From assembly GCA_030746295.1 (NCBI GenBank), contig JASLMY010000287.1, positions 1 through 5,557 on the forward strand: a DNA stretch of 5,557 nucleotides, given 5' to 3'. A model generated the notes under the pieces. That model was not told the DNA's origin. It saw only the letters and a program-made list of their open reading frames with translations, and made no database searches. The position numbers and the translations under genes were made by a program. Shown here one piece after another: positions 1-5,557 of this stretch (position 1 is the first letter of the stretch; each line of letters opens with the position of its first letter). Source of the DNA: Alphaproteobacteria bacterium (GTDB lineage: Bacteria; Pseudomonadota; Alphaproteobacteria; GCA-2731375).

Positions 1-757
1 CCGGCGCCACGGTGATCGAATCGCCGGTGTGCACGCCCATCGGATCGACGTTCTCGATCGAGCAGACGATGATGCAGTTGTCGTTCCGGTCGCGCACCAC
101 CTCCATCTCGAACTCTTTCCAGCCCAGCACCGATTCCTCGATCAGGACTTCGGTGACGGGCGAGGCGTCCAGGCCGCCGGAGACGATGCGCTGAAATTCG
201 TCCCGGTTGTAAGCGATGCCGCCGCCGGTGCCGCCGAGCGTGAAGGAGGGCCGGATGATCGCCGGCAGGCCGACCATTTCCACCGCCGCCATCGCCTCGG
301 CCAGGTCGTGGACGAGCTCGGAGCGGGGCGTCTCCAGGCCGATGCGGTGCATCGCCTCGGCGAAGAGCTGGCGGTCCTCGGCCTTGGCGATGGCCTGGGG
401 CGAGGCGCCGATCAGCTCGATGCCGAGCCGCTCCAGCGTGCCGTCGCGATGCAGCGCCATCGCCGTGTTGAGGGCGGTCTGTCCGCCCATGGTCGGCAAC
501 AGCGCATCGGGGCGCTCGCGCTCCAGGATCCGGGCCACGACCTCGGGCGTGATCGGCTCGATATAGGTCGCATCGGCGACCTCAGGGTCGGTCATGATCG
601 TCGCCGGGTTGGAGTTCACCAGCACCACCCGGTAGCCCTCCTCGGCCAGCGCCTTGCAGGCTTGGGTGCCGGAATAGTCGAACTCGCAAGCCTGCCCGAT
701 CACGATCGGCCCGGCGCCGACGATCATGATCGATTGGATGTCGGTCCGCTTAGGCAA
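1..757 (-). CDS. carB: Carbamoyl-phosphate synthase large subunit, N-terminal part (cut by window edge)
   Basis: The large subunit uses two ATP to make carbamoyl phosphate from bicarbonate and the ammonia channelled from CarA, for pyrimidine and arginine synthesis in the cytoplasm. About 252 codons are visible; the usual length is about 1,070-1,100 residues, so the rest lies beyond position 1. The protein opens [20 protein letters not shown], followed by [14 protein letters not shown] and [14 protein letters not shown]. This is the pre-ATP-grasp domain of the carboxyphosphate half. The first ATP-grasp domain follows, with AEDR (Arg129) and [14 protein letters not shown] (Arg169), numbered as in the E. 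coli nucleotide-binding arginines. The visible part ends at [11 protein letters not shown] chose TTG at 757-755 as start because it gives the family's MPKRTDI N-terminus and has GGAGG six bases upstream. The only nearby ATG (727-725) would remove conserved residues. It overlaps the carA stop by 8 bases. The identity is very secure and the start fairly secure. Confidence 0.97.
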   Translation of the reverse strand, partial: MPKRTDIQSIMIVGAGPIVIGQACEFDYSGTQACKALAEEGYRVVLVNSNPATIMTDPEVADATYIEPITPEVVARILERERPDALLPTMGGQTALNTAMALHRDGTLERLGIELIGASPQAIAKAEDRQLFAEAMHRIGLETPRSELVHDLAEAMAAVEMVGLPAIIRPSFTLGGTGGGIAYNRDEFQRIVSGGLDASPVTEVLIEESVLGWKEFEMEVVRDRNDNCIIVCSIENVDPMGVHTGDSITVAP

Positions 758-1922
758 GGCGCGCCTCCATCAGCGCGACGAAGCGCTCGAAGAGGTAGTG
801 GCTGTCCTGCGGGCCGGGCGAGGCCTCGGGGTGGTATTGGACCGAGAAGACGGGGCGGCCCTCGACCGCCAGGCCCTCGAGCGTGCCGTCGAAGAGGGAG
901 ACGTGGGTCTGCCGCACGCCCGCCGGCAGGGTCGTCTCGTCGACGACGAAGCCGTGGTTCTGGCTGGTGATCTCGACCTTGCCGGTCGCCAAGTCCTTGA
1001 CTGGCTGATTGCCGCCGCGGTGGCCCATGTGCATCTTCCGCGTCTTGGCGCCGAGCGCCAGCGCCAGAATCTGGTGGCCGAGGCAGATGCCGAAGATCGG
1101 CAGCTCGGTCGCCAACAAGCCCTGCAGCGTCGCCACCGCGTACTCCCCCGTCGCCGCCGGGTCGCCCGGGCCGTTGGAGAGGAAGACCCCGTCCGGCGCG
1201 TGGCTCAGGATCTCTTCCGCCGTCGCCGTCGCCGGCACCACCGTCAACCGGCAGCCGAGCGCCGCCAGACTGCGCAGGATGTTGCGTTTGACGCCATAGT
1301 CGACGGCAACGACGTGAAAGCGCGGCGCCTCGGCCCGCTCGAAGCCCCGGCCCAGCCGCCAGAGGGCCTCGTCCCAGCCATAGCTCTGCCGGCAGGTGAC
1401 CTCGACCGCCAGGTCCATACCCTCCAGCCCCGGCCAGGCCCGGGCCTCGGCTTCGAGCGCGGCGAGATCGAAGCCGCGCTCGGGGTCGTGCTCGATGATG
1501 CCCGCCGGCGCCCCGCCATCTCGTATCCGCCGCGTCAGGCGGCGTGTGTCGACGCCGGCGATGCCGACCAGGCCATGGCTCTCCAGCCAGGCGCCGAGAT
1601 GGCGCGCGGCGCGCCAATTCGAGGGCTCGGTGATGTCGGAGCGCAGCACCAGGCCGCGCGCCGCCGGGGTCGTCGTCTCCAGGTCCTCGTCGTTGGTGCC
1701 GACGTTGCCGATATGGGGGAAGGTGAAGGTGATGATCTGACCGGCATAGGAAGGATCGGTCAGGATCTCCTGATAGCCGGTGATCGAGGTGTTGAAGCAG
1801 ACCTCGCCGATGGCCCGGCCGGCGGCGCCGATGCCCCGGCCCCAGAAAACGCCGCCGGCGAGGACCAAACGCGCCGTCGCCCAGCTTGGCGGGTTGGCGC
1901 TTTCGGCATCGCTCGAGGACAT
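750..1922 (-). CDS. carA: Carbamoyl-phosphate synthase small subunit (glutaminase)
   Basis: This subunit hydrolyses glutamine and passes ammonia through a tunnel to CarB. The 390-residue length is normal for the family. The N-terminal small-subunit domain covers about residues 15-150 and carries [33 protein letters not shown] and [12 protein letters not shown]. The class I glutamine amidotransferase domain covers about 200-390. Its nucleophile is Cys280 in GICLGHQ, with His364 and Glu366 in YHPEASPGP. The oxyanion-loop motif SNGPGDP is at about 249-255. The spacing of Cys, His and Glu matches E. coli CarA (269, 353, 355) with a constant offset of 11, so the enzyme looks fully active. The ATG at 1922 is preceded by GGGAG nine bases upstream. 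The stop overlaps the carB start, so the two form an operon. It is transcribed away from yqeY from a shared 213-base control region. No truncation or missing residue is seen. Confidence 0.98.
   Translation of the reverse strand: MSSSDAESANPPSWATARLVLAGGVFWGRGIGAAGRAIGEVCFNTSITGYQEILTDPSYAGQIITFTFPHIGNVGTNDEDLETTTPAARGLVLRSDITEPSNWRAARHLGAWLESHGLVGIAGVDTRRLTRRIRDGGAPAGIIEHDPERGFDLAALEAEARAWPGLEGMDLAVEVTCRQSYGWDEALWRLGRGFERAEAPRFHVVAVDYGVKRNILRSLAALGCRLTVVPATATAEEILSHAPDGVFLSNGPGDPAATGEYAVATLQGLLATELPIFGICLGHQILALALGAKTRKMHMGHRGGNQPVKDLATGKVEITSQNHGFVVDETTLPAGVRQTHVSLFDGTLEGLAVEGRPVFSVQYHPEASPGPQDSHYLFERFVALMEARLA
764..768 (-). promoter_or_regulatory. Ribosome binding site of carB inside carA
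   Basis: On the minus strand GGAGG sits six bases before the proposed TTG start of carB, within the last codons of carA. A perfect Shine-Dalgarno core at ideal spacing supports the unusual start codon and suggests that ribosomes ending carA can reinitiate on carB. Confidence 0.75.
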
Positions 1923-1931
1923 CGGCGGAGG

Positions 1932-1936
1932 CTCCC
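1932..1936 (-). promoter_or_regulatory. Ribosome binding site of carA
   Basis: GGGAG on the minus strand lies nine bases before the carA ATG. A GC-rich stem (1940-1952) sits directly upstream and may affect access to this site. Confidence 0.5.
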
Positions 1937-1987
1937 GGCGGGGCGGCGCCCCTTGGGGTGAAGCATCAGGGCTTGAAATTCGGCCGG

Positions 1988-2016
1988 AAGGTAAGCAAAA
2001 CCCATGCCGACGTCAA
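1988..2016 (-). promoter_or_regulatory. Candidate sigma-70 promoter of carAB
   Basis: On the minus strand TTGACG (2016-2011, five of six consensus bases) is separated by exactly 17 bases from TACCTT (1993-1988, with the conserved TA and final T). Transcription would begin near 1981 and leave a leader of about 60 bases before the carA ATG. The AT-rich island lies just upstream of the -35 box, where an UP element would be. This is inferred from sequence alone; I see no clear operator. Confidence 0.55.
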
Positions 2017-2073
2017 GCACGAGAGAAATACAAATTATCTATAAGAATCAATATGTTAAGGAAAAACTACTTA

Positions 2074-2102
2074 TTGCACCCGAATTCCCTTTGCGCTAGC
2101 AT
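2074..2102 (+). promoter_or_regulatory. Candidate promoter of yqeY-dnaG-rpoD
   Basis: TTGCAC (2074-2079) is followed after 17 bases by TAGCAT (2097-2102). The -35 box keeps only the key TTG, and the -10 box keeps TA and AT. A start near 2109 would give a short leader of about 27 bases with the Shine-Dalgarno sequence inside it. The AT-rich island lies just upstream. It is weaker than the carAB candidate but the best one I see on this strand. Confidence 0.4.
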
Positions 2103-2122
2103 CGGCGCTCGGCTGCGGCGGC

Positions 2123-2128
2123 GGAGGG
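2123..2128 (+). promoter_or_regulatory. Ribosome binding site of yqeY
   Basis: GGAGGG lies seven bases before the ATG at 2136. It is a near-ideal Shine-Dalgarno sequence and fixes this start. Confidence 0.75.
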
Positions 2129-2135
2129 ACAAGGG

Positions 2136-2591
2136 ATGCTGCGTGCCCGGCTCGACGAGGCGCTGAAAGCGGCGATCAAGGCCAAGGAGCCGCGACGGGT
2201 CTCGACCTTGCGGCTGATTCTGGCGGCGATCAAGGATCGCGACATCGCGGCCCGGCCCGAGGGCAATCGGGATGGCGTCGACGAGGCGGAAATCCACGCC
2301 ATTCTGCAGAAGATGGTCAAGCAGCGACACGAATCGATCGGCCTCTACGAGGCCGGCGGCCGCGTCGAGCTGGCGGCCCAGGAAGCCGAGGAAATCGAGA
2401 TCATCCACGAGTTCCTGCCCCAGCAGCTCGGTGAGGCCGAGATCGCGGCGGCGGCAGAAGAGGTCGTGGCCGAGCTGGGTGCTACCGGCCTCAAGGACAT
2501 GGGCCGGACGATGGCGGCACTGAAGGAGCGCTACACCGGCCGCATGGACTTCGCCAAGGCGAGCGCCACGGTCAAGCGGTTGCTCGGCTGA
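2136..2591 (+). CDS. yqeY: GatB/YqeY family protein
   Basis: A small cytoplasmic protein of 151 residues, the normal length for the YqeY family. The family resembles the C-terminal tRNA-binding tail domain of GatB, the aspartyl/glutamyl-tRNA amidotransferase subunit. A role linked to tRNA or amidotransferase is inferred in the literature but its precise function is not settled. Family motifs are clear: STLRLILAAIKDRDI (about residues 23-37), a helical stretch with ILQKMVKQRHESI and YEAGGRVELAAQE (about 56-83), EIIHEFLPQQL (about 88-98), and a C-terminal part with DMGRTMAALKERYTGRMD and VKRLLG. The protein is highly charged and helical, with no signal peptide or membrane segment. It is the first gene of the rightward unit, followed after 82 bases by dnaG. 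In E. coli rpsU fills this position; in other bacteria yqeY is found next to rpsU. Confidence 0.93.
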   Translation: MLRARLDEALKAAIKAKEPRRVSTLRLILAAIKDRDIAARPEGNRDGVDEAEIHAILQKMVKQRHESIGLYEAGGRVELAAQEAEEIEIIHEFLPQQLGEAEIAAAAEEVVAELGATGLKDMGRTMAALKERYTGRMDFAKASATVKRLLG

Positions 2592-2633
2592 CGGCGTTCT
2601 CACCAGGGCCGAATCGGGTAGACTGAGGCATGC

Positions 2634-2655
2634 GCGCCCTGCCGCCGGCAGGCGC
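2634..2655 (+). other. Hairpin in the yqeY-dnaG spacer
   Basis: CCTGCC (2638-2643) pairs perfectly with GGCAGG (2647-2652) across the loop GCC. With one bulged C (2637) the stem extends by three more pairs. It ends ten bases before the dnaG Shine-Dalgarno sequence. No U-run follows, so it is not an intrinsic terminator. It could be a processing or stability element of the mRNA, comparable in place to the rpsU-dnaG spacer of E. coli, where a terminator and an RNase E site lie. Its function is unproven. Confidence 0.35.
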
Positions 2656-2664
2656 TCTGGCGGC

Positions 2665-2668
2665 GGAG
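2665..2668 (+). promoter_or_regulatory. Ribosome binding site of dnaG
   Basis: GGAG lies five bases before the ATG at 2674. It is a moderate Shine-Dalgarno sequence with slightly short spacing. It lies inside a 13-codon ORF (2630-2671) that ends two bases before the dnaG start. Confidence 0.55.
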
Positions 2669-2673
2669 TAGGT

Positions 2674-4533
2674 ATGGCGTTCGATTCCGGATTCCTCGAC
2701 GAGCTGCGGGCCCGCGTCGGCCTCGGCGAGCTGATCGGGCGTCGCGTCCCCCTCAAGCGCCGCGGCCAGGAATGGACCGGCCTCTGCCCCTTCCACAAGG
2801 AGAAGACGCCCTCCTTCACGGTCAACGAGGCCAAGGGCTTCTACCACTGTTTCGGTTGCGGCGCGCATGGCAGCGCCATCGATTTCGTCATGACCACCGA
2901 GGGCCTGAGCTTTCCCGAGACGGTCGAGAAGCTGGCCCGCGAGGTGGGCCTCGACCTGCCGGCGCCGAACCCCGAGGCGGCCCGGGAAGACGAGCAGCGC
3001 AAGGGCCTGCGCGAGCTCATGGTCGCGGTGACGGAATGGTTCGAGTCGCACCTCGTAGGCATGGCGGGAACCGAGGCGCGCCGCTATTTGGCGGACCGCG
3101 GCCTGGACGAAGCCACCATCGCCGCCTTCCGCCTCGGCTACGCACCGAACCGGCGCGAGGGCCTGCTGCAGGCGATGCAAGCCCGCGGCTTCCAGGAAGC
3201 GCTACTGCTGGAGACGGGCCTGATCCGGCGGCCCGACGACGGCGGCGAGCCCTACGATTTCTTTCGCGACCGCATCATCTTTCCGATCGCCGACCGGCAG
3301 GCGCGGCCGGTCGCTTTCGGCGGCCGCGCCCTGGGTGAGGCCCGAGCCAAGTATTTGAACTCGCCCGAGAGCCCGATCTTCCAAAAGGGCCGCACACTCT
3401 ACAACCTGGCGCGCGCGCGCCAGGCCGCGCACGAGGCCGGCACCGTGATCGTCGCCGAGGGCTACATGGACGTGATCGCCCTCCACCGGGCCGGCGTCTC
3501 CCATGCCGTGGCGCCGCTCGGCACCGCCGTCACGGAAGAGCAGCTGGCACTGCTCTGGCGGCTGGCGCCAGAGCCGGTGCTCTGCTTCGACGGCGACCAA
3601 GCGGGCAAGCGGGCAGCACACAGGGTGGCGGAACGAGCCCTGCCCGTGCTGGCGCCAGGACGCTCGCTCGGCTTCGTCGAGCTGCCTCCGGGCGAGGACC
3701 CCGACAGCCTCTTGGCCGGCGCCGGCGCGGAAGCGCTGCGGGGTCTGTTGGCCGAGCCGACGCCGTTGGTCGAGGTGCTGTGGCGGGGCCAGGTGGAAGG
3801 GCGCGCCTTGGACACGCCGGAACGCCGCGCCGGACTGCGCCGCGACCTCGGCCGCCTTGCCGGTCAGATCGGCGATGAGACGGTGCGTGAATACTACCGC
3901 CAGCACTTCCGTCAGCTGCTCGATCGCTCCTTCGGCCAGCGGCGGCCCGAAGCCCGCGCCGGGCGCGCGCCGGCCGGCCGGTGGCATGCGGCCGGCCCGG
4001 CCGCCTTCCTGCGCCCCCTCGCCCGGCATCGCGGACTGGGCGGCGAGGATGCCCTGACCGGCCAGCGCGAGCGCCTGATTCTGGCCATCGTGCTGAACCA
4101 TCCGGAGCTCTTGGACGAGATCAGCGAGGAACTCGGCCTGCTCGACTTCAATACACCGACGCTTGACAGCCTGCGGCGGCAAATCCTAGAACACTTCGGC
4201 GCGCACCGTGCCCTTGACGTCGCCGCCTTGAAAGCCAATCTCACCGAAAGTGCCTTGTATAACGTCATCGACCAATTGACCGGAGTTGAGGCGGCCAAGT
4301 TGGCACCTTCTGCACGCGCTGAAGCATCGCTCGACGAGGCCCGTAGAGGATGGCGCAGAATCTGCAGAATTCACCAATTGTCTGGCCTAGAAGCAGCAAT
4401 ACAGGCAGCGCAAGAGACCTGGAACGAAGCGTCAACGGATGAGAACGGTGCGCGGCTGCTTGCGTTGCAGGTTGAGTTGCACCGAGCGAAGCGCGAAGCG
4501 ACCGGGATTGGGGAAGACGGCGGCTGGCAGTGA
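2674..4533 (+). CDS. dnaG: DNA primase
   Basis: DnaG makes the RNA primers for chromosome replication at the fork, working with the DnaB helicase. The 619 residues are a typical length. The CHC2 zinc finger is intact, with Cys38, His41, Cys59 and Cys62 in LCPFHKEKTPSFTV and FYHCFGCGAHG. The catalytic core follows, with the RNA-polymerase-like domain motif KYLNSPESPIFQKGR (about 226-240). The Toprim acidic residues are Glu262 in AEGYMD and Asp306/Asp308 in FDGDQAGKRAA, close to E. coli 265, 309 and 311. An Ala/Arg/Gly/Pro-rich linker (about 420-450) leads to the C-terminal DnaB-binding domain (about 460-619). The last 120 or so codons have markedly lower third-position GC and several rare codons, unlike the rest of the gene, although the reading frame stays open and the protein remains primase-like. 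It lies between yqeY and rpoD, as in the classic primase-sigma operon. Confidence 0.98.
   Translation: MAFDSGFLDELRARVGLGELIGRRVPLKRRGQEWTGLCPFHKEKTPSFTVNEAKGFYHCFGCGAHGSAIDFVMTTEGLSFPETVEKLAREVGLDLPAPNPEAAREDEQRKGLRELMVAVTEWFESHLVGMAGTEARRYLADRGLDEATIAAFRLGYAPNRREGLLQAMQARGFQEALLLETGLIRRPDDGGEPYDFFRDRIIFPIADRQARPVAFGGRALGEARAKYLNSPESPIFQKGRTLYNLARARQAAHEAGTVIVAEGYMDVIALHRAGVSHAVAPLGTAVTEEQLALLWRLAPEPVLCFDGDQAGKRAAHRVAERALPVLAPGRSLGFVELPPGEDPDSLLAGAGAEALRGLLAEPTPLVEVLWRGQVEGRALDTPERRAGLRRDLGRLAGQIGDETVREYYRQHFRQLLDRSFGQRRPEARAGRAPAGRWHAAGPAAFLRPLARHRGLGGEDALTGQRERLILAIVLNHPELLDEISEELGLLDFNTPTLDSLRRQILEHFGAHRALDVAALKANLTESALYNVIDQLTGVEAAKLAPSARAEASLDEARRGWRRICRIHQLSGLEAAIQAAQETWNEASTDENGARLLALQVELHRAKREATGIGEDGGWQ
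4213..4241 (+). promoter_or_regulatory. Possible heat-shock (RpoH-type) promoter for rpoD inside dnaG
   Basis: CTTGAC (4213-4218) is followed after 16 bases by CCAATCT (4235-4241). This resembles the alphaproteobacterial heat-shock consensus as I recall it (CTTGAC, 17-18 bases, CYTATNT), with one base fewer in the spacer and one mismatch in the -10 box. E. coli is known to have a sigma-32 promoter for rpoD within dnaG, which makes the location suggestive. The match lies in coding sequence and could easily be chance. Confidence 0.2.
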
Positions 4534-4602
4534 TCGGTGGATCTTGGGGGACCGTGCGGCGCCGATCGATCCTCGTCAATGATTTAGCGGAGTAGGACGT
4601 CC
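4534..4602 (+). other. dnaG-rpoD spacer with weak inverted repeat and rpoD ribosome binding site
   Basis: The gap is 69 bases. An inverted repeat, GATCGGTG (4532-4539) with CGCCGATC (4560-4567), could form an eight-pair stem with one G-U pair and a 20-base loop. No U-run follows, so a terminator is not supported. For rpoD, AGGA (4594-4597) lies five bases before the ATG and GGAG (4589-4592) ten bases before it; either could serve as Shine-Dalgarno. I see no clear sigma-70 promoter, so rpoD is probably read from upstream. Confidence 0.45.
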
Positions 4603-5557
4603 ATGGCGAAGAGTGCAACCGTGGCCGAGCCGCGGCAACGAACCGAGGCCCAGGATAGGCCGCTTCTCGACAAGCACAACGCGGCCCTGAAGAAGGTCAT
4701 CGCCCGTGGCAAGGAGCGCGGTTACGTCACCTATGACGAACTGAACGCCGTTCTACCGCAGGACCAGGTCTCCTCCGAGCAGATCGAAGACGTGATGACC
4801 ATGTTCTCCGAGATGGGCATCAACCTGATCGACGGCGAGGAGACCGAGGACAGCCCCGAGGCTGCGTCGGCGTCGGGTGCCAAGGAGGAAAAAGCGGTCG
4901 TCGAGAAGGAGGCGACCGAGGAATTCGAGCGCACCGACGATCCCGTGCGCATGTACCTGCGCGAGATGGGCAGCGTCGAGCTGTTGTCGCGCGAGGGCGA
5001 GATCGCCATCGCCAAGCGCATCGAGGCCGGCCGCGAGACCATGATCAGCGGCATTTGCGAAAGCCCGCTGACGATCCGCGCCATCATCGATTGGCACGAC
5101 ATGCTCTTGAACGGCGAGGCCCTGCTGCGCGACATCATCGATCTCGACGCCACCTATGGCGGCAGCGAGGAGGCTGCCGCCGTCAAGTCCGACAACGACA
5201 ACGAGACCGACAAGGAAAAGGACGAGAACGCGGACACGGACGAGACGGCCGAGGCCAGCAAGGACGGGGATAGCAAGGACGGGGACAGCGAGGCCGACAA
5301 CGACGACGAAGAGGAGGCCAACATCTCCCTCGCCGCCATGGAAATGGCCTTGAAGCCGATCGTGCTGGAGACCTTCGAGCAGATCGCCAAGACCTTCAAG
5401 CGCTTCAAGAAGGTGCAGGACTTGCGCGTCGAGGCGGCGCTGAAGCACCAAGAACTGAAGCCGCAGCAGGAGAAGCGCTATCAGAAGCTTCGCGGCGAGC
5501 TCGTCGAGCTGGTCCGCGACGTGCACCTCCACAACAACCGCATCGAGGCCCTGGTCG
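4603..5557 (+). CDS. rpoD: Primary sigma factor RpoD (sigma-70), N-terminal part (cut by window edge)
   Basis: The primary sigma factor directs RNA polymerase to housekeeping promoters. The first 318 codons are visible with no stop; the family is about 610-700 residues long, so the DNA-binding regions 2-4 lie beyond the window. Region 1.1 covers about residues 20-82 (KKVIARGKERGYVTYDELNA, then QIEDVMTMFSEMGINLID). A charged linker follows, then region 1.2 at about 111-143 (DDPVRMYLREMGSVELLSRE, then IAKRIEAG). From about 144 the sigma-70 non-conserved region begins. It holds a very acidic, low-complexity stretch (about 187-240) rich in Asp, Glu, Asn and Ser, in the position of the acidic loop of E. 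coli sigma-70, then a helical part with FEQIAKTFKRFKKVQD and LVRDVHLHNNRIEALV. The ATG at 4603 gives the usual N-terminus and has AGGA upstream. It is likely cotranscribed with dnaG. Confidence 0.97.
   Translation, partial: MAKSATVAEPRQRTEAQDRPLLDKHNAALKKVIARGKERGYVTYDELNAVLPQDQVSSEQIEDVMTMFSEMGINLIDGEETEDSPEAASASGAKEEKAVVEKEATEEFERTDDPVRMYLREMGSVELLSREGEIAIAKRIEAGRETMISGICESPLTIRAIIDWHDMLLNGEALLRDIIDLDATYGGSEEAAAVKSDNDNETDKEKDENADTDETAEASKDGDSKDGDSEADNDDEEEANISLAAMEMALKPIVLETFEQIAKTFKRFKKVQDLRVEAALKHQELKPQQEKRYQKLRGELVELVRDVHLHNNRIEALV
5257..5286 (+). repeat. In-frame 15-base tandem duplication in the rpoD acidic loop
   Basis: Two adjacent 15-base units, AGCAAGGACGGGGAT and AGCAAGGACGGGGAC, differ only in the last base and encode SKDGD twice. 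The frame is kept. The unit lies in the acidic part of the non-conserved region, where length change is probably tolerated. Confidence 0.85.

Larger units (their letters stand above)
1923..2135. promoter_or_regulatory. Divergent control region between carA and yqeY
   Basis: This 213-base gap separates the leftward carAB unit from the rightward yqeY-dnaG-rpoD unit. Its centre, 2021-2070, has 12 G or C in 50 bases by hand count, against roughly two thirds in the surrounding genes. Such an AT-rich island fits promoter upstream elements or easy strand opening. It also holds one GANTC site (2045-2049), the methylation target of CcrM in many alphaproteobacteria. I see no convincing small gene, tRNA, riboswitch or terminator here. 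Confidence 0.7.

Noticed and set aside
725..727. ATG as the start of carB
   Set aside because: It lies inside the conserved SIMIVGAGP motif and would remove the family's N-terminal PKRTDI; the TTG upstream has a far better ribosome binding site.
29..1961. Long plus-strand open frames (29-970 and 726-1961) opposite carB and carA
   Set aside because: They are antisense to clearly conserved genes. Their Arg/Gly/His/Asp-rich composition is typical of shadow frames in high-GC DNA, and no family motif is visible.
2035..2043. TTATCTATA as a DnaA box upstream of the primase operon
   Set aside because: It differs from TTATCCACA at two positions, stands alone, and lies in AT-rich DNA where such matches are common.
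2067..4182. Long minus-strand open frames (2067-2834 and 3202-4182) opposite yqeY and dnaG
   Set aside because: They are shadows of the real genes, with no domain signature and no sensible ribosome binding site noticed.
4227..4233. CTTGAAA as a sigma-32 -35 box
   Set aside because: The box is exact, but no C-rich or CYTATNT-like -10 box lies at the right distance; the nearest (4253-4260) is 19 bases away.
4532..4567. Inverted repeat after dnaG as a terminator
   Set aside because: The stem is short, the loop is 20 bases, and no U-run follows; rpoD is expected to be read through.
1..5557. A previously undescribed system, mobile element, CRISPR array or RNA gene
   Set aside because: All long coding stretches belong to well-known core families in a known order. 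No integrase, transposase, terminal repeats, repeat-spacer pattern or tRNA-like sequence was seen.

Overview
The window comes from a high-GC bacterium, most likely an alphaproteobacterium of Rhodospirillales type. This is an inference from the protein sequences, the gene order and the base composition; no search was possible. It holds five ordinary housekeeping genes in two divergent transcription units. I found no mobile element, CRISPR array, RNA gene or defence locus.

Left part (1-1922, minus strand): carA and the first 252 codons of carB, the two subunits of carbamoyl-phosphate synthase, which feeds pyrimidine and arginine synthesis. carB runs off the left edge. It probably starts at a TTG codon overlapping the carA stop by 8 bases, with a strong Shine-Dalgarno sequence inside carA, so the two subunits look translationally coupled.

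Middle (1923-2135): a 213-base divergent control region with a very AT-rich island (2021-2070, about 24% GC). It holds a good sigma-70-type promoter candidate for carAB and a weaker one for the rightward genes.

Right part (2136-5557, plus strand): yqeY (GatB/YqeY family), dnaG (primase) and the first 318 codons of rpoD (primary sigma factor). This is a form of the 'macromolecular synthesis operon' (rpsU-dnaG-rpoD in E. coli) with yqeY in the first position. The spacers are 82 and 69 bases, and neither has a convincing terminator, so cotranscription is likely. All visible catalytic and metal-binding residues of CarA, CarB and DnaG are intact.

Points worth a second look: the TTG start of carB; a sharp fall in third-position GC in the last 120 or so codons of dnaG; a possible heat-shock-type promoter inside the end of dnaG, in the position where E. 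coli has one for rpoD; a small ORF and hairpin just before dnaG; a cluster of GANTC sites around the dnaG start; and an in-frame 15-base duplication in the acidic part of RpoD. None of these amounts to a new system. The region reads as core genome.
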